64,000 nucleotides of DNA from Candidatus Planktophila sp. (GCA_017858325.1 JAFMBT010000005.1:24126-88125); one strand, 5' to 3'; counted from the first letter of the stretch, positions 29,948-41,401 are shown. Program-made: numbers and translations. The notes: a model not told the origin generated them from the sequence alone.

Positions 29948-30580
29948 CTATTGAACGCGACTCAACGCATCGATGGCACGTTGAGTAATTTCAGAAACAT
30001 CACCTAGGGCGGTTACCGTAATCAGCAGACCTTCGGTGCGATAAAAATGAATAATCGGTGCGGTCTGCTCTTCATAGACTGCTAAGCGGCGTGCAATAAC
30101 CTCTGGCTTATCATCCTCGCGCTGATAAAGCTCGCCACCATCTGCTGGGCATGAAGTTGATCCCGCATCCGTTGACTTACCGCATTGGCGACATGTTAAA
30201 CGCGATGAGAGTCGAGCAATAATTTCTTCCGATGGAATCGAGAACTCAAGTACTGCGCTGAGTGAACTCATCTTTTCAGCCATCAGGGCTCGTAGAACTT
30301 CAGCCTGTGAGACATTGCGCGGCCATCCATCGAGTAAGAATCCTGCGCGAGCATCTTCTTCTTCTAGTCGGGCGCGAACCATTGCATTGGTGATTGCATC
30401 GCTGACGAGTTCGCCGCGATCAACAAAAGCTTTTGCTTCAAGACCGAGCGGTGTTCCCGCTTTCATATTGGCACGAAAGATATCTCCAGTAGAGATATGG
30501 GGAATTGAGTAATGTGCCGAGAGAAAAGCTGCCTGTGTTCCCTTGCCAGCACCTGGTGGTCCAACCAGGACTAATCTCAT
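29948..30580 (-). CDS. adk: Adenylate kinase (zinc-type LID)
   Basis: 210 residues. The P-loop GPPGAGKGTQAAFL and DGWPRNVSQAE are standard. The LID reads CRQCGKSTDAG...SCPADGG, a C-C-C-D zinc-site pattern of Gram-positive long-form kinases. ATG 30580 shares a base with the secY stop (TAATG). Conserved secY-adk-map order. Confidence 0.97.
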   Translation of the reverse strand: MRLVLVGPPGAGKGTQAAFLSAHYSIPHISTGDIFRANMKAGTPLGLEAKAFVDRGELVSDAITNAMVRARLEEEDARAGFLLDGWPRNVSQAEVLRALMAEKMSSLSAVLEFSIPSEEIIARLSSRLTCRQCGKSTDAGSTSCPADGGELYQREDDKPEVIARRLAVYEEQTAPIIHFYRTEGLLITVTALGDVSEITQRAIDALSRVQ

Positions 30581-31875
30581 TAGCGCAAGAATCCCTCATA
30601 GGAGCGTTGCTGCAATTGGCTTTCAATCTGCTTGGCGGTATCAAGACCAACACCGACAACGATCAGAATCGCAGTTCCACCGAATGGGAAGTTCTGAGAG
30701 GCTCCAAAGAGGACAAGTGCGATGATTGGAATGATCGCAACGAGTGCTAGATAGAGCGATCCTGGCGCAATAATGCGTGAGAGTACATACTGCAAATACT
30801 CTGAGGTTGGACGTCCGGCACGAATACCCGGAATAAATCCACCGTACTTCTTCATATTATCTGCAACTTCATCTGGGTTAAATGTGATTGCTACATAGAA
30901 GTAAGTAAAGAAGATAATCATTCCAGCGTATGCGGTGATGTAAAAAATATTATCTCCGTTAACCAGATTACGCTGAATCCAGACAGCCCAAGCAGAGGTA
31001 CTTCCGGTGAAGTTGACGATTAGCGATGGGATGTAGAGAAGTGAAGATGCAAAGATAACTGGGATAACGCCAGCTTGGTTGACCTTGATTGGAATATAGG
31101 TTGAGGTTCCCCCGTATGCCTGGCGACCAACCATGCGCTTGGCATACTGCACAGGAATACGGCGCTGAGCCTGCTCAACGAAGACAACTGCTGCAATAAC
31201 AAGAAGCCCAATAAGTAGGACGAAGATGAAAGTTGCTAGACCACGATCGATTCTGATACTCCAGAGCTGTGTTGGAAAGCTTGCTGAGATAGATGTAAAG
31301 ATCAAGATTGACATACCGTTACCAACGCCGCGATCTGTAATCAATTCACCAAGCCACATGATTACAGAAGTTCCTGCTGTCATCACGATGATCATTGTTA
31401 TGATGCGCTCCCATGAATCGATAGGAATAATTGGAAGATCGCAACCTGCGATAAGGCGACCTGGTGTACGTGCAACTGCGATCAAGCCTGTTGATTGCAA
31501 AACCGCAAGACCAATAGTCAAATATCGTGTGTACTGAGTGAGCTTGGCAGTTCCTGACTGTCCCTCTTTCTTGAGAGTTTCAAAGCGAGGAATAACAACG
31601 GTAAGAAGTTGAACAATGATCGATGCGGTGATGTAAGGCATGATTCCGAGTGCAAAGACGGAGAGCTGAATAAGCGCTCCACCGCTGAACAAGTTGATCA
31701 AGCCAAAGAGCCCGCCCTGATCTGCTCCAGCAAGACATTGCTGAACGTTGGTGTATGAAACACCAGGGGTTGGCACCACTGAACCAAAGCGAAAGAGCGC
31801 CATGATCGAAAGAGTGAAGAAGATTTTCTTGCGCAGCTCTGGAGTCTTAAAAGCCATACCAAATGCGGAAAGCAT
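30580..31875 (-). CDS. secY: Protein translocase channel subunit SecY
   Basis: 431 residues with ten predicted transmembrane helices. GSVVPTPGV in TM1 and the plug-region sequence LINLFSGGALIQLSVFALGI, then GIMPYITASIIVQLL, are diagnostic. ATG 31875 is preferred to an in-frame TTG one codon upstream. Follows rplO after 56 bp and is coupled to adk. Forms the Sec channel with SecE (also in this window) and SecG. Confidence 0.97.
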   Translation of the reverse strand: MLSAFGMAFKTPELRKKIFFTLSIMALFRFGSVVPTPGVSYTNVQQCLAGADQGGLFGLINLFSGGALIQLSVFALGIMPYITASIIVQLLTVVIPRFETLKKEGQSGTAKLTQYTRYLTIGLAVLQSTGLIAVARTPGRLIAGCDLPIIPIDSWERIITMIIVMTAGTSVIMWLGELITDRGVGNGMSILIFTSISASFPTQLWSIRIDRGLATFIFVLLIGLLVIAAVVFVEQAQRRIPVQYAKRMVGRQAYGGTSTYIPIKVNQAGVIPVIFASSLLYIPSLIVNFTGSTSAWAVWIQRNLVNGDNIFYITAYAGMIIFFTYFYVAITFNPDEVADNMKKYGGFIPGIRAGRPTSEYLQYVLSRIIAPGSLYLALVAIIPIIALVLFGASQNFPFGGTAILIVVGVGLDTAKQIESQLQQRSYEGFLR

Positions 31876-31931
31876 CAATTTTCTCCTTCTATCGATTCAA
31901 GCGTCTTTAATGTGAACTTTTTTACAACCGT

Positions 31932-32372
31932 TTAAAGGGTTGCCGTTGATCCGCCAGCAGCGGTGATCTTCTCGATCGCCGATGATGAGAATGCATGTGC
32001 TGTAACGCTTACCTTGACAGAGATTTCTCCATTGCCAAGAACTTTTACAGGAAGGCTATCGCGCACCGCTCCAAGAGCAATGAGTGACGCAACTGTTACA
32101 TCGCCACCCTTTGGATATAGAGCGTTGATTATTGAGACATTAACTACCTGATACTCAATGCGTGCTGGGTTCTTAAAACCACGTAGCTTAGGCAAGCGCA
32201 TAACGAGAGGTAGCTGACCACCTTCGAAACCTGGACGCACTGTGTTACGAGCGTGCGTTCCCTTGCCACCGCGACCGGCGGTCTTTCCCTTAGATGCTTC
32301 ACCGCGACCCTTACGAGTCTTAGCTTTCTTGGCACCTGGTGCTGGTCTGAGGTGATGAAGTTTTAGCGTCAT
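31932..32372 (-). CDS. rplO: Large subunit ribosomal protein L15
   Basis: 146 residues. [40 protein letters not shown] and [10 protein letters not shown] are L15 hallmarks. It starts 2 bp after the rpmD stop and closes the spc ribosomal genes before secY. Confidence 0.97.
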   Translation of the reverse strand: MTLKLHHLRPAPGAKKAKTRKGRGEASKGKTAGRGGKGTHARNTVRPGFEGGQLPLVMRLPKLRGFKNPARIEYQVVNVSIINALYPKGGDVTVASLIALGAVRDSLPVKVLGNGEISVKVSVTAHAFSSSAIEKITAAGGSTATL

Positions 32373-32374
32373 CT

Positions 32375-32557
32375 CTACTCAACCTCCTCGATCTTAATCA
32401 AGTGGCGAGCGGCGTATGCCATGCCACGAATTTCTGGGCGATCTTCCTTAACGACAATATCATTGATGCGCTTTAGCCCAAGTGAGCGAACGCTTTCGCG
32501 GATCTCTGGCTTGTTACCAACTGTTGACTTGATCTGTGTGATCTTTAAACGTGGCAT
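32375..32557 (-). CDS. rpmD: Large subunit ribosomal protein L30
   Basis: 60 residues, normal for L30. [20 protein letters not shown] and [20 protein letters not shown] are diagnostic. It shares one base with the rpsE stop codon (TAATG). Confidence 0.97.
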   Translation of the reverse strand: MPRLKITQIKSTVGNKPEIRESVRSLGLKRINDIVVKEDRPEIRGMAYAARHLIKIEEVE

Positions 32558-33171
32558 TAGGCACCAACTGTCTGTGACGCGCGGATGATTGCAGCAGGAG
32601 CTACATCTTCGAGTGGAAGTCCACGTCGAGCTGCAATTGCTGCTGGAGACTCGAGCATCTTTAGCGCTGCAACAGTGGCATGAACCATATTGATCGCGTT
32701 ATTTGAGCCGAGTGATTTTGTAAGTACATCAGTGATACCTGCACACTCAAGTACGGCACGAACAGGACCACCAGCGATTACACCGGTACCTGGAGAAGCT
32801 GGGCGAAGGAGAATTACGCCTGCCGCTGTCTCGCCCTGAACTGGGTGAGGAATTGTTCCCTGAACGCGTGGAACTGTGAAGAATGACTTCTTTGCTTCTT
32901 CGACAGCCTTTGCAATTGCTTGTGGGACTTCCTTGGACTTTCCGTATCCGATTCCAACCTGGCCGTTGCCGTCGCCGACAACTACGAGTGCTGTGAATGA
33001 GAAACGACGTCCACCCTTAACAACTTTAGATACACGGTTGATAAAGACAACGCGCTCCATAAATGGAGACTTGTCCTTCTCGCGATCATCGCGACGCTCG
33101 CGACGTTCTCCGCGTCCCTTATTTGAAGGTGCTGCAGTTGTAGCTGCATCGCTTGATGGGTTTTGGGCCAT
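32557..33171 (-). CDS. rpsE: Small subunit ribosomal protein S5
   Basis: 204 residues from ATG 33171 (MAQNPSSD). An open frame of 27 more codons upstream would overlap rplR and is rejected. A charged linker (about 1-35) precedes [20 protein letters not shown], the S5 double-stranded RNA-binding core. [17 protein letters not shown] and [13 protein letters not shown] follow. 1 bp after rplR. Confidence 0.96.
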   Translation of the reverse strand: MAQNPSSDAATTAAPSNKGRGERRERRDDREKDKSPFMERVVFINRVSKVVKGGRRFSFTALVVVGDGNGQVGIGYGKSKEVPQAIAKAVEEAKKSFFTVPRVQGTIPHPVQGETAAGVILLRPASPGTGVIAGGPVRAVLECAGITDVLTKSLGSNNAINMVHATVAALKMLESPAAIAARRGLPLEDVAPAAIIRASQTVGA

Positions 33172-33172
33172 G

Positions 33173-33550
33173 TTAGAACTCCAATCCGTTCTCTCGCGCG
33201 CTATCTGCAAGTGCTGCAATGCGACCGTGATACTTGTTTCCTGCGCGGTCAAAGACGACAGTTGTTACACCGGCAGCCTTTGCGCGTGAGGCAATAAGTG
33301 CGCCAACAGCTTTCGACTTTGCAGTCTTATCGCCGTTATCTTTACGAAGATCTGCCTCCATTGTTGAAGCAGATGCGAGTGTGATGCCCTGTAGATCGTC
33401 AACGACCTGTACAAAGAGGTGACGAGTAGAGCGGGAGACAACTAGACGTGGACGCGCAGCGGTTCCTTGAACCTTCTTGCGAACACGGAAGTGACGACGG
33501 GCGCGAGCATTAGTTGCTGACCCCTTGCGGACTTTTACGCCGATTGCCAT
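33173..33550 (-). CDS. rplR: Large subunit ribosomal protein L18
   Basis: 125 residues; 5S rRNA binder. [35 protein letters not shown] and [20 protein letters not shown] with the C-terminal ENGLEF are typical. It starts 2 bp after rplF. Confidence 0.97.
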   Translation of the reverse strand: MAIGVKVRKGSATNARARRHFRVRKKVQGTAARPRLVVSRSTRHLFVQVVDDLQGITLASASTMEADLRKDNGDKTAKSKAVGALIASRAKAAGVTTVVFDRAGNKYHGRIAALADSARENGLEF

Positions 33551-33552
33551 TA

Positions 33553-34089
33553 CTACTTACCAGCCTTTCCAGCTTTACGACGAACTCTCTCGCCAGTCAA
33601 ACGAAGTCCCTTACCCTTGTAAGGATCTGCCTTGCGAAGCTTCTTGATCTTCGCTGCAACTTCACCAACGAGCTGCTTATCGATTCCGCTAATATGCAAC
33701 TTTGTTGGTGATTCAACCTTGTAAGTAATTCCTTCCGGAGCTAAGAATGGAACCGGGTGGCTGTAACCGAGCAAGAATTCAAGATCCTTACCCTTTTCAG
33801 CAACACGAAAACCAACACCGACGATGTCAATGGAGAGTGTGTATCCCTCTGTTACACCAGTGACCATATTGGCAACCAATGTACGAGATAGACCATGAAG
33901 TGAACGTGTAGCACGCTCTTCATTTGGACGGATGATGGTGAGAACGCCAGACTCTTGTGAAACTTGAATTGGTGATGGAACTGCAAGTGAGAGTGCACCC
34001 TTAGGACCCTTAACGCTTACTTGCTGTCCGGCAATTGTTACTTCAACGCCACTTGGGAGGGCGATTGGCATGCGACCGATACGTGACAT
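33553..34089 (-). CDS. rplF: Large subunit ribosomal protein L6
   Basis: 178 residues. [19 protein letters not shown] begins the first of two homologous domains. The second ends [20 protein letters not shown], which contacts 23S rRNA near the sarcin-ricin loop. 6 bp after rpsH. Confidence 0.97.
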   Translation of the reverse strand: MSRIGRMPIALPSGVEVTIAGQQVSVKGPKGALSLAVPSPIQVSQESGVLTIIRPNEERATRSLHGLSRTLVANMVTGVTEGYTLSIDIVGVGFRVAEKGKDLEFLLGYSHPVPFLAPEGITYKVESPTKLHISGIDKQLVGEVAAKIKKLRKADPYKGKGLRLTGERVRRKAGKAGK

Positions 34090-34095
34090 ATTCGA

Positions 34096-34500
34096 TCACC
34101 ATACGTAGGCGAGAACTTCTCCGCCTACACCCTGTTTGTTGGCTTGCTTATCAGTAAGCAAGCCAGAAGAAGTCGAAATAATTGCAACGCCTAGTCCACC
34201 GAGGACCTTAGGTAGCGCAGTTGACTTTGCGTAAACGCGAAGTCCTGGCTTACTGACGCGACGAAGTCCTGCAAGTGAACGCTCACGGTTAGCACCGAAC
34301 TTGAGTTCAAGAATCAGTGACTTACCTACGCCATTTGCATTGTCTTCAACACGGAAACCGCCGATGTAACCCTCTTTTTGGAGGATCTCTGCAATACGAA
34401 CCTTAACCGATGAAGACGGCATTGAAACCGTGTCATGGTAGGCAGAGTTCGCATTGCGCAGACGAGACAACATGTCTGCGATTGGATCTGTCATTGTCAT
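34096..34500 (-). CDS. rpsH: Small subunit ribosomal protein S8
   Basis: 134 residues. [20 protein letters not shown] is the standard actinobacterial start. The C-terminal [20 protein letters not shown] is the 16S helix 21 contact and the part that in E. coli represses the spc operon. Separated from rpsN by 67 bp. Confidence 0.97.
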   Translation of the reverse strand: MTMTDPIADMLSRLRNANSAYHDTVSMPSSSVKVRIAEILQKEGYIGGFRVEDNANGVGKSLILELKFGANRERSLAGLRRVSKPGLRVYAKSTALPKVLGGLGVAIISTSSGLLTDKQANKQGVGGEVLAYVW

Positions 34501-34567
34501 ACGTGGCCTGTGGCCTTTCTCGAACCGGTTTCTTCACGCTCTGTGAAGACCTGTTTCGTTGTAGTAA

Positions 34568-34753
34568 TTACCAAGAAGCTTTTGTGATACCTGGAAGTTC
34601 GCCGCGGTGTGCCATTTCGCGGAAACAGATACGGCAGATGCCGAATTTTTGGTAGACAGCGTGTGGACGACCACAACGCTGGCAACGTGTGTAACCGCGC
34701 ACCTTGAACTTTGGCTTACGAGCAGCCTTAACCTTGAGTGATGTTTTGGCCAT
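34568..34753 (-). CDS. rpsN: Small subunit ribosomal protein S14, zinc type (S14 type Z)
   Basis: 61 residues. Cys24/Cys27 and Cys40/Cys43 ([16 protein letters not shown]) form the zinc ribbon of the short S14 type. Zinc-independent S14 paralogues are about 100 residues and none is seen here. 2 bp after rplE. Confidence 0.97.
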   Translation of the reverse strand: MAKTSLKVKAARKPKFKVRGYTRCQRCGRPHAVYQKFGICRICFREMAHRGELPGITKASW

Positions 34754-34755
34754 TC

Positions 34756-35313
34756 TTATGCCTCCCTGAAAGGAAAGCCGAGCTGCTTGAGTAGCGCGCG
34801 ACCTTCATCATCGTTCTTAGCTGTAGTTACAAAAGTAATATCCATACCGCGTGGACGGTCTACCTTGTCTTGTTCGATCTCTGGGAATACAACCTGCTCG
34901 GTAAGACCGAAGGTGTAATTACCCTTGCCATCGAATTGCTTTGGTGAAAGTCCGCGGAAGTCACGGATACGTGGAAGAGAGATTGAGAGTAGGCGATCTG
35001 CAAACTCCCACATACGATCTCCACGAAGTGTGACGTGTGCACCAATTGGCATACCTTCACGCAACTTAAATTGCGCGATTGATTTGCGTGACTTGGTTAC
35101 CTGTGGCTTCTGGCCTGTGATGATTGCTAGATCGCGGATTGCGCCTTCGATCAACTTTGAATCACGAGCAGCTTCACCGACACCCATGTTGACTACAACC
35201 TTTACAAGGGTTGGAACCTGCATTGGATTGGTAAATCCGAATTCCTTGGTAAGTGCAGCCTTGATCTCGCTCTTGTAGCGAGCCTTAAGGCGAACATCTG
35301 TAGTTGTGCTCAT
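34756..35313 (-). CDS. rplE: Large subunit ribosomal protein L5
   Basis: 185 residues; binds 5S rRNA and contacts P-site t[42 protein letters not shown] and [19 protein letters not shown] are diagnostic. ATG 35313 shares one base with the rplX stop. Confidence 0.98.
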   Translation of the reverse strand: MSTTTDVRLKARYKSEIKAALTKEFGFTNPMQVPTLVKVVVNMGVGEAARDSKLIEGAIRDLAIITGQKPQVTKSRKSIAQFKLREGMPIGAHVTLRGDRMWEFADRLLSISLPRIRDFRGLSPKQFDGKGNYTFGLTEQVVFPEIEQDKVDRPRGMDITFVTTAKNDDEGRALLKQLGFPFREA

Positions 35314-35624
35314 TAGATGTCCTTTCCTGTGCGACGTGAGATTCGAACGTTACGACCATCGTCTCCAACGCGTGAACCAACACGAGTTGCCTGGCCTTCG
35401 CCATCAACGACCATCACATTTGAAATATGGAGTGATGCTTCGACGGTAATAATTCCGCCGACCTTAACGCCCTTTTCACCAGTCTGCTCGCGAGTGTGGC
35501 GCTTTACGCGGTTAACACCCTCGATTGTGACTCGTGAGCCATCAACATGGATAACCTTGCCTGTTACGCCTTTTTCTCTTCCAGCGATAACGAGCACGGT
35601 GTCATCTTTTTTGATCTTCGGCAT
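35313..35624 (-). CDS. rplX: Large subunit ribosomal protein L24
   Basis: 103 residues. The KOW motif lies in [20 protein letters not shown], followed by [15 protein letters not shown] sequence. An assembly initiator at the tunnel exit. One-base overlap with the rplN stop (TAATG) and with rplE. Confidence 0.97.
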   Translation of the reverse strand: MPKIKKDDTVLVIAGREKGVTGKVIHVDGSRVTIEGVNRVKRHTREQTGEKGVKVGGIITVEASLHISNVMVVDGEGQATRVGSRVGDDGRNVRISRRTGKDI

Positions 35625-35992
35625 TAGAGCACCTCCGGAGCAAGTGAAATGATCTTCATAAACTTCTTGTCGCGAAGTTCGCGAGCAACTGGTCCGAAGA
35701 TACGAGTTCCGCGAGGCTCGCCATCTGCTTTAAGGATGACTGCTGCGTTCTCATCAAAACGAATATATGAACCGTCTGGACGACGACGTTCTTTTACAGT
35801 GCGAACGATGACAGCCTTAACGACTTCACCTTTCTTCACAGTTCCGCCAGGAATTGCATCCTTGACTGAACACACGATGATATCTCCGATACCGGCGTAG
35901 CGACGCTTGGATCCACCGAGCACACGAATACAGAGAAGCTCTTTCGCTCCTGTGTTATCCGCGACGCGTAGGCGCGATTCTTGTTGAATCAT
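35624..35992 (-). CDS. rplN: Large subunit ribosomal protein L14
   Basis: 122 residues, the standard length. [20 protein letters not shown] and [20 protein letters not shown] are near-invariant. It forms an intersubunit bridge. 18 bp after rpsQ. Confidence 0.98.
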   Translation of the reverse strand: MIQQESRLRVADNTGAKELLCIRVLGGSKRRYAGIGDIIVCSVKDAIPGGTVKKGEVVKAVIVRTVKERRRPDGSYIRFDENAAVILKADGEPRGTRIFGPVARELRDKKFMKIISLAPEVL

Positions 35993-36010
35993 TTTTATTC
36001 CACCCGTTCC

Positions 36011-36280
36011 TTACTTAGCCTTCTCGATGATCTGGACTAAGCGCCAGCGCTTTGTTGCAGACAACGGACGTGTCTCCATAATCAAAACGCGATCTCCTGC
36101 ACCAGCCTCATTCTTTTCATCATGTGCCTTCAATTTGCTTGACTGGCTCATAACCTTTGAATACAAACCGTGTGAAACACGATCTGAAACTTCAACAGTG
36201 ATGGTCTTATCCATCTTGTCGCTTACGACGATGCCTTCACGGGTCTTACGGAAACCGCGATCTTCAGTCTTGTCAGCCAT
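36011..36280 (-). CDS. rpsQ: Small subunit ribosomal protein S17
   Basis: 89 residues, OB fold. [20 protein letters not shown] and [20 protein letters not shown] are typical. ATG 36280 shares a base with the rpmC stop. Confidence 0.97.
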   Translation of the reverse strand: MADKTEDRGFRKTREGIVVSDKMDKTITVEVSDRVSHGLYSKVMSQSSKLKAHDEKNEAGAGDRVLIMETRPLSATKRWRLVQIIEKAK

Positions 36281-36492
36281 TATGCAGCGCCTCCAATTCC
36301 TAGTTCACGTTCACGAATAATTGTGTAGATGCGCGCAATCTCTTTACGCACTGCACCAAGACGGCCATGGCTTTCGAGTTGTCCTGTAGCAGCCTGGAAA
36401 CGCAAGTTAAAGAGTTCTTCTTTACCTTCACGCAACTTCGCTGCTAATTCATCAGCTGACAACTGGCGGAGTTCTTCTGTTGTATTCGCCAT
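36280..36492 (-). CDS. rpmC: Large subunit ribosomal protein L29
   Basis: 70-residue two-helix protein at the tunnel exit. [20 protein letters not shown] and [20 protein letters not shown] are the family signature. 2 bp after rplP. Confidence 0.97.
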   Translation of the reverse strand: MANTTEELRQLSADELAAKLREGKEELFNLRFQAATGQLESHGRLGAVRKEIARIYTIIRERELGIGGAA

Positions 36493-36494
36493 GT

Positions 36495-36908
36495 TTATGC
36501 CTCCTCACGCTTTACGACGCGGCACTTCATTGGGAGCTTGTGAATCGCAAGACGCATAGCCTCTGTTGCGATCGCTTCTGTAACACCTGAAATTTCAAAC
36601 ATCACACGACCTGGCTTTACATTTGCAATCCACCACTCTGGTGAACCTTTACCAGAACCCATACGAGTTTCAGCAGGCTTCTTTGTGATTGGGCGGTCTG
36701 GATAGATGTTGATCCATACCTTTCCACCACGCTTGATATAACGAGTCATGGCAATACGCGCTGACTCAATCTGACGGTTGGTAACGTAGGCAGGCTCAAG
36801 AGCTTGGATCCCAAAGTCACCGAATGCGACAGCTGTTCCACCCTTTGAACGCCCTGAACGGGATGGGTGGTGCTGCTTACGGTGCTTGATCTTACGAGGA
36901 ATTAACAT
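36495..36908 (-). CDS. rplP: Large subunit ribosomal protein L16
   Basis: 137 residues. [20 protein letters not shown] starts the protein; [20 protein letters not shown] and [20 protein letters not shown] are invariant parts near the A site. It abuts the rpsC stop directly. Confidence 0.98.
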   Translation of the reverse strand: MLIPRKIKHRKQHHPSRSGRSKGGTAVAFGDFGIQALEPAYVTNRQIESARIAMTRYIKRGGKVWINIYPDRPITKKPAETRMGSGKGSPEWWIANVKPGRVMFEISGVTEAIATEAMRLAIHKLPMKCRVVKREEA

Positions 36909-37712
36909 TTACGCCTCGCCTCCTTCTGTCGCTGGTGCTTCATCGGTGACCTGAGCAACCTGCGCAGCTGGCGCTGCCTGTGAAGTTGTTACTTCACCCC
37001 GAGGTGCGCGAGGTGTGCGTGGTCCGCGACGTTCTGGCTTTGGCGCGCGAGCTTCAGCAAGTGCCTTCTCTGCGCGCTCTGTGCGAGAACCAATAACTTC
37101 GCCTTTGTAGATCCAGACCTTCACACCTAAACGACCGAATGTTGTATGTGCCTCAAAGAAGCCATAATCAATATCGGCGCGAAGTGTGTGCAATGGAACT
37201 CGACCTTCACGGTAGAACTCAGAACGAGACATTTCAGCACCACCGAGACGACCACCGCACTGAACACGAATGCCTTGTGCTCCAGCCTTCATAGCTGACT
37301 GCATTGACTTCTTCATTGCGCGACGGAATGAAACACGTGCAGCAAGCTGCTCGGCGATTCCCTGTGCAACAAGCTGTGCGTCAATCTCTGGGTTCTTCAC
37401 TTCAAGAATATTGAGCTGTACCTGCTTGCCTGTGAGCTTTTCAAGCTTCTGGCGAAGGATATCTGCTTCTTGTCCACGGCGACCGATAACGATTCCTGGA
37501 CGAGCTGTATATAGATCGATGCGTACACGATCGCGAGTACGCTCGATTTCGATACGTGAAACGCCTGCGCGCTCCATACCCTTCTGCATCATGCGGCGGA
37601 TCTCAACATCTTCCTTTACATAATCCTTGTACAACTTATCTGCATACCAACGTGACTTAAATTCAGTTGTGATGCCGAGGCGGAACCCGTGTGGGTTAAC
37701 TTTTTGACCCAT
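36909..37712 (-). CDS. rpsC: Small subunit ribosomal protein S3
   Basis: 267 residues. A KH domain ([20 protein letters not shown]) and the C-terminal S3 domain ([20 protein letters not shown]) are complete by about residue 215. After that comes a Pro/Ala/Glu-rich tail of about 45 residues, common in actinobacterial S3 and absent from E. coli. Lines the mRNA entry channel. It shares a base with the rplV stop. Confidence 0.97.
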   Translation of the reverse strand: MGQKVNPHGFRLGITTEFKSRWYADKLYKDYVKEDVEIRRMMQKGMERAGVSRIEIERTRDRVRIDLYTARPGIVIGRRGQEADILRQKLEKLTGKQVQLNILEVKNPEIDAQLVAQGIAEQLAARVSFRRAMKKSMQSAMKAGAQGIRVQCGGRLGGAEMSRSEFYREGRVPLHTLRADIDYGFFEAHTTFGRLGVKVWIYKGEVIGSRTERAEKALAEARAPKPERRGPRTPRAPRGEVTTSQAAPAAQVAQVTDEAPATEGGEA

Positions 37713-38176
37713 TACTTGGTCGCTCCCTTCGCTGAATCATCAGCACGCTTTGGATTACGTGTCTGAGTCTTTGTTGATGTACGTGAAAGTGACTTTGAAG
37801 TCTCCTTCACATCACTGACGGTTAGAGTGATATGGCTTGAACGCTTCAAGATGCGGAACCCGCGGCCTTGAGCACGTGGACGAAAGCGCTTCATTGTGCG
37901 GCCCTCATCGACAAGCGCTTCTACAACCCAGAGCTCTGAAGCGTCGCGAATTGCAGGGTTCTTCTGCTTTGCATTTGCAATGGCAGAGTTAAGAAGTGTG
38001 TACAGATCAGCACCGGCTGACTGTGGTGCAAACTTCAAGATTGATAGGGCTTCATCAGCGCGCTGCCCACGGACGAGATCGACAACACGTCGAGCTTTCT
38101 GTGGTGTGTGGCGGATGTCGCGCAAGATCGCACGAGCAATAGTTGCATCTGCTTTTGTCTCAGGAGTATTAGCCAC
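37712..38176 (-). CDS. rplV: Large subunit ribosomal protein L22
   Basis: 154 residues from a GTG start at 38176, chosen because GGAGAG lies 6 nt upstream. An ATG at 38194 lacks a site and overlaps rpsS more. [20 protein letters not shown] and [20 protein letters not shown] are the L22 core and tunnel loop. The C-terminal 30 residues are Ser/Thr/Lys-rich. It overlaps rpsS by 8 bp. Confidence 0.95.
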   Translation of the reverse strand: MANTPETKADATIARAILRDIRHTPQKARRVVDLVRGQRADEALSILKFAPQSAGADLYTLLNSAIANAKQKNPAIRDASELWVVEALVDEGRTMKRFRPRAQGRGFRILKRSSHITLTVSDVKETSKSLSRTSTKTQTRNPKRADDSAKGATK

Positions 38177-38450
38177 GAGTTGCTCTCCGATCATCCTTGA
38201 CGTGTCCACGGAATGTACGTGTTGGTGCGAATTCACCGAGTTTGTGTCCGATCATTGCATCGGTAATAAATACTGGAACATGCTTGCGTCCGTCATGAAC
38301 TGCAATAGTGTGTCCGATCATTGATGGAATGATCATCGAACGACGTGACCAGGTCTTGATCACATTCTTTGTGTTGGCATCGTTTTGGGCATCGACCTTC
38401 TTGGTCAGATGTCCATCAACGAATGGACCCTTCTTGAGACTACGTGGCAT
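38169..38450 (-). CDS. rpsS: Small subunit ribosomal protein S19
   Basis: 93 residues. [20 protein letters not shown] and [20 protein letters not shown] are diagnostic; it ends [14 protein letters not shown] plus a short basic tail. 8 bp after rplB. Confidence 0.98.
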   Translation of the reverse strand: MPRSLKKGPFVDGHLTKKVDAQNDANTKNVIKTWSRRSMIIPSMIGHTIAVHDGRKHVPVFITDAMIGHKLGEFAPTRTFRGHVKDDRRATRG

Positions 38451-38458
38451 TCGGGCTC

Positions 38459-39292
38459 CTACCGCTTCTTATTCGACTTACGACGACGGACGATCATTGA
38501 ATCTGATGCTTTCTTCTTACGGGTACGTGCTTCAGGCTTACCCCATGGAGTCACTGGGTGACGTCCTCCGGAGGTCTTACCTTCACCACCACCGTGTGGA
38601 TGATCAACTGGGTTCATAACAACACCACGAACAGATGGGCGCTTACCCTTCCAACGCATACGTCCTGCTTTTCCATAGTTGATGTTGGACTGTTCTGCGT
38701 TTCCAACTTCACCAACAGTTGCGCGGCAACGAATATCTACGCTGCGGATTTCACCTGAAGGCATACGTAGCTGAGCTAGTGGGCCTTCCTTTGCAACAAG
38801 CTGAACCGATGCACCTGCTGAGCGGGCAATTTTCGCTCCGCCACCTGGGCGAAGTTCGATTGCGTGCACAACAGTTCCTACTGGGATGTTACGTAGAGGC
38901 AAGTTGTTTCCAGTTTTGATATCAGCCTTTGGACCGTTTTCAACTGTTGCACCTTGCTCAAGATTTACAGGAGCGATGATGTAGCGCTTCTCGCCATCTG
39001 CATAGTGAAGAAGTGCGATACGCGCTGTGCGATTTGGGTCGTATTCGATATGAGCGACCTTTGCTGGAACGCCATCTTTATCGTTACGAGTAAAATCGAT
39101 AACACGGTATGCGCGCTTGTGCCCGCCACCTTGGTGACGAACTGTGATACGTCCTGCGTTGTTACGGCCACCCTTTGAGTGCAGTGGGCGAACCAATGAC
39201 TTCTCAGGTGTTGTACGAGTGATCTCAGCAAAATCTGGAACGCTCGCGCCGCGTTGGCCCGGTGTGGTTGGCTTTAATTTACGAAGTGCCAT
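38459..39292 (-). CDS. rplB: Large subunit ribosomal protein L2
   Basis: 277 residues. [33 protein letters not shown] sequence, and the peptidyl-transferase-centre loop [20 protein letters not shown] with its essential His are present. 40 bp after rplW. Confidence 0.98.
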   Translation of the reverse strand: MALRKLKPTTPGQRGASVPDFAEITRTTPEKSLVRPLHSKGGRNNAGRITVRHQGGGHKRAYRVIDFTRNDKDGVPAKVAHIEYDPNRTARIALLHYADGEKRYIIAPVNLEQGATVENGPKADIKTGNNLPLRNIPVGTVVHAIELRPGGGAKIARSAGASVQLVAKEGPLAQLRMPSGEIRSVDIRCRATVGEVGNAEQSNINYGKAGRMRWKGKRPSVRGVVMNPVDHPHGGGEGKTSGGRHPVTPWGKPEARTRKKKASDSMIVRRRKSNKKR

Positions 39293-39332
39293 GATGATCC
39301 TTTTCTAGAAGTCCCAATTAGTAAGGTTGCCC

Positions 39333-39626
39333 TTACGAAACTGGGCCTCCAAAGATGTCGATACGGTCGCCAGCGGCCACATGAACGATTGCTCGCTTTG
39401 TGTCTTTGCGCTTTCCATCACCAAAACGTGTGCGCTTATTCTTTCCTTGACGGTTCATTGTGTTAACCGAAATTACCTTCACGCCAAACACCTTCTCCAC
39501 CGCAATTTTGATCTCAGTCTTGTTGGCATCTGGTGCAACAATGAATGTGTACTTATTTTCATCGAGTAGTCCGTAGCTCTTTTCAGAGACAACTGGGGCT
39601 ACCAATACGTCGCGATGGTCTTTCAT
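39333..39626 (-). CDS. rplW: Large subunit ribosomal protein L23
   Basis: 97 residues. [20 protein letters not shown] and [20 protein letters not shown] are typical. At the tunnel exit it docks SRP and trigger factor. 4-bp overlap with rplD. Confidence 0.97.
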   Translation of the reverse strand: MKDHRDVLVAPVVSEKSYGLLDENKYTFIVAPDANKTEIKIAVEKVFGVKVISVNTMNRQGKNKRTRFGDGKRKDTKRAIVHVAAGDRIDIFGGPVS

Positions 39627-40294
39627 GCTGAAACCTCACTCTCGCGTGCCACTGACTTTGCACCCTTACCTGCAGCGCGAGCCTTAAGGAAATCGTTAAT
39701 CGCGCTCTCAGAGAAGACAACATCATCGCTCTTTAAAAGGTCATAAGCGTTGAGCTGATCTGGAACGAGAAGGTGAAGGTTCTCTGCATTGCGAAGTGAA
39801 CGCCATGCGGCATCTTCGCTACGTGATACGACAACCAAGAGATGGCGACGATCTGAGAACTGGCGAACTGCGGCAAGTGCCGCCTTTGTTGATGGAGCTC
39901 CTGTTACAGAGTCAATCACGTGAATACGCTCATTACGTGCACGATCTGAAAGGACGCCGCGAAGTGCTGCTGCGATCATCTTCTTAGGTGTGCGCTGTGC
40001 GTAATCGCGTGGACGAACAGCGTGAGCTGCACCGCCACCACGTTGCAAAGGAGCGCGAATAGAACCCTGACGGGCACGTCCTGTTCCCTTCTGCTTAAAA
40101 GGCTTCTTACCTGAACCGCTTGTCTCGCCACGGTTCTTTGCCTTCTGAGTTCCCTGGCGAGCAGCAGCAAGTTGCGCTGTTACTACCTGGTGAATCAGAG
40201 GAATATTTGTCTGCGCATCAAAGATTTCTGCCGGAAGTTCAACACTTCCAACTTTCTTTCCCTCTGCGTTTTTAACTTCTACTGTGAGCGCCAT
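39623..40294 (-). CDS. rplD: Large subunit ribosomal protein L4
   Basis: 223 residues. The tunnel loop [20 protein letters not shown] and the sequence [14 protein letters not shown] are diagnostic. In E. coli L4 also represses the S10 operon; whether that applies here is unknown. 2 bp after rplC. Confidence 0.97.
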   Translation of the reverse strand: MALTVEVKNAEGKKVGSVELPAEIFDAQTNIPLIHQVVTAQLAAARQGTQKAKNRGETSGSGKKPFKQKGTGRARQGSIRAPLQRGGGAAHAVRPRDYAQRTPKKMIAAALRGVLSDRARNERIHVIDSVTGAPSTKAALAAVRQFSDRRHLLVVVSRSEDAAWRSLRNAENLHLLVPDQLNAYDLLKSDDVVFSESAINDFLKARAAGKGAKSVARESEVSA

Positions 40295-40296
40295 GG

Positions 40297-40992
40297 TTAT
40301 GCACCTACCGTTTCAACTGCTTCTACAAGTGCCTTCTTCGCAGCCGAACGGATAAAGACAAGGCCGCCATCTGTACCAGGGAGTGATCCCTTGATGAGCA
40401 ACAAGTTCTTCTCTGTATCTACTGCCTGAATAACAAGGTTCTGGGTTGTAATTTTTTCGTTACCCATACGACCTGACATGCGCATTCCCTTGAATACACG
40501 TCCTGGTGTTGAGCACGCTCCAATCGATCCTGGCATACGGTGCTTACGATCTACACCGTGAGATGAACCAAGACCACCGAAACCGTGACGCTTCATAACC
40601 CCTGCAGTTCCCTTACCGGTGCTTGTACCTGTTGCATCAACAATCTCGCCTGCTTCAAAGACTGATGCTCCAAGTTCTTGTCCAACGGTGTAGTTACCAG
40701 CGGAAAGTGTGCGTAATTCTGCAACGTGGCGACGTGGTGTCACGCCTTGCTTTGCAAAGTGCCCAGCTAGAGGCTTTGTCACCTTCTTCGGATCAATCGC
40801 GCCGTATGCAATCTGGACAGCTGCGTAGCCATCTTTCTCAACGGTGCGGATCTGAGAGACAACACATGAATCAACTGAAACAACTGTTACAGGAATCATC
40901 TTGTTATTGGCATCAAATACCTGAGTCATACCAAGTTTGGTACCGAGCACGCCCTTGATGGACGATCCGTATGACTGAGTTACTTTTATCAT
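40297..40992 (-). CDS. rplC: Large subunit ribosomal protein L3
   Basis: 231 residues. [40 protein letters not shown] and [20 protein letters not shown] are diagnostic. ATG 40992 follows AAAGGACG. 15 bp after rpsJ. Confidence 0.97.
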   Translation of the reverse strand: MIKVTQSYGSSIKGVLGTKLGMTQVFDANNKMIPVTVVSVDSCVVSQIRTVEKDGYAAVQIAYGAIDPKKVTKPLAGHFAKQGVTPRRHVAELRTLSAGNYTVGQELGASVFEAGEIVDATGTSTGKGTAGVMKRHGFGGLGSSHGVDRKHRMPGSIGACSTPGRVFKGMRMSGRMGNEKITTQNLVIQAVDTEKNLLLIKGSLPGTDGGLVFIRSAAKKALVEAVETVGA

Positions 40993-41007
40993 TTTTTCGT
41001 CCTTTCC

Positions 41008-41316
41008 TTAGAGCTTTATCTCGATGTCGACGCCAGCTGGCAAGTCGAGGCGCATCAATGAATCCACTGTCTTAGGAGTTGGATCGATGATGTCGATGAG
41101 GCGCTTATGTGTGCGCATCTCGAAGTGCTCGCGGCTGTCCTTATATTTGTGAGGAGAGCGAATCACGCAATACGTGTTCTTCTCTGTTGGTAGCGGCACT
41201 GGACCCGCGACCGTTGCACCTGTGCGCTCGACTGTCTCAACGATTTTCTTCGCTGATGAGTCAATCACCTCATGGTCATAGGCCTTGAGCCGAATGCGGA
41301 TCTTTTGTCCCGCCAT
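41008..41316 (-). CDS. rpsJ: Small subunit ribosomal protein S10 (NusE)
   Basis: 102 residues from ATG 41316 ([19 protein letters not shown]), preceded by AGAGGAG. Six extra codons upstream are rejected. [19 protein letters not shown] and [20 protein letters not shown] are typical. It also pairs with NusG in antitermination. First gene of the S10 segment. Confidence 0.97.
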   Translation of the reverse strand: MAGQKIRIRLKAYDHEVIDSSAKKIVETVERTGATVAGPVPLPTEKNTYCVIRSPHKYKDSREHFEMRTHKRLIDIIDPTPKTVDSLMRLDLPAGVDIEIKL

Positions 41317-41334
41317 GTCGTTCTCCTCTTTCAT

Positions 41335-41361
41335 TTCTTACTGCGCTAATAAACTTGTCAA
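41335..41361 (-). promoter_or_regulatory. Candidate S10-segment promoter
   Basis: Perfect minus-strand TTGACA (41361-41356), then TAAGAA (41340-41335) after 15 bp; shifted hexamers give 16-17 bp. It would leave a leader of only about 10 nt before rpsJ. No long S10 leader like that of E. coli is possible. Confidence 0.45.
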
Positions 41362-41401
41362 AACTTTTTTACTTTTCAAGCTGTACTGCTAGTTCTTGTT
41401 A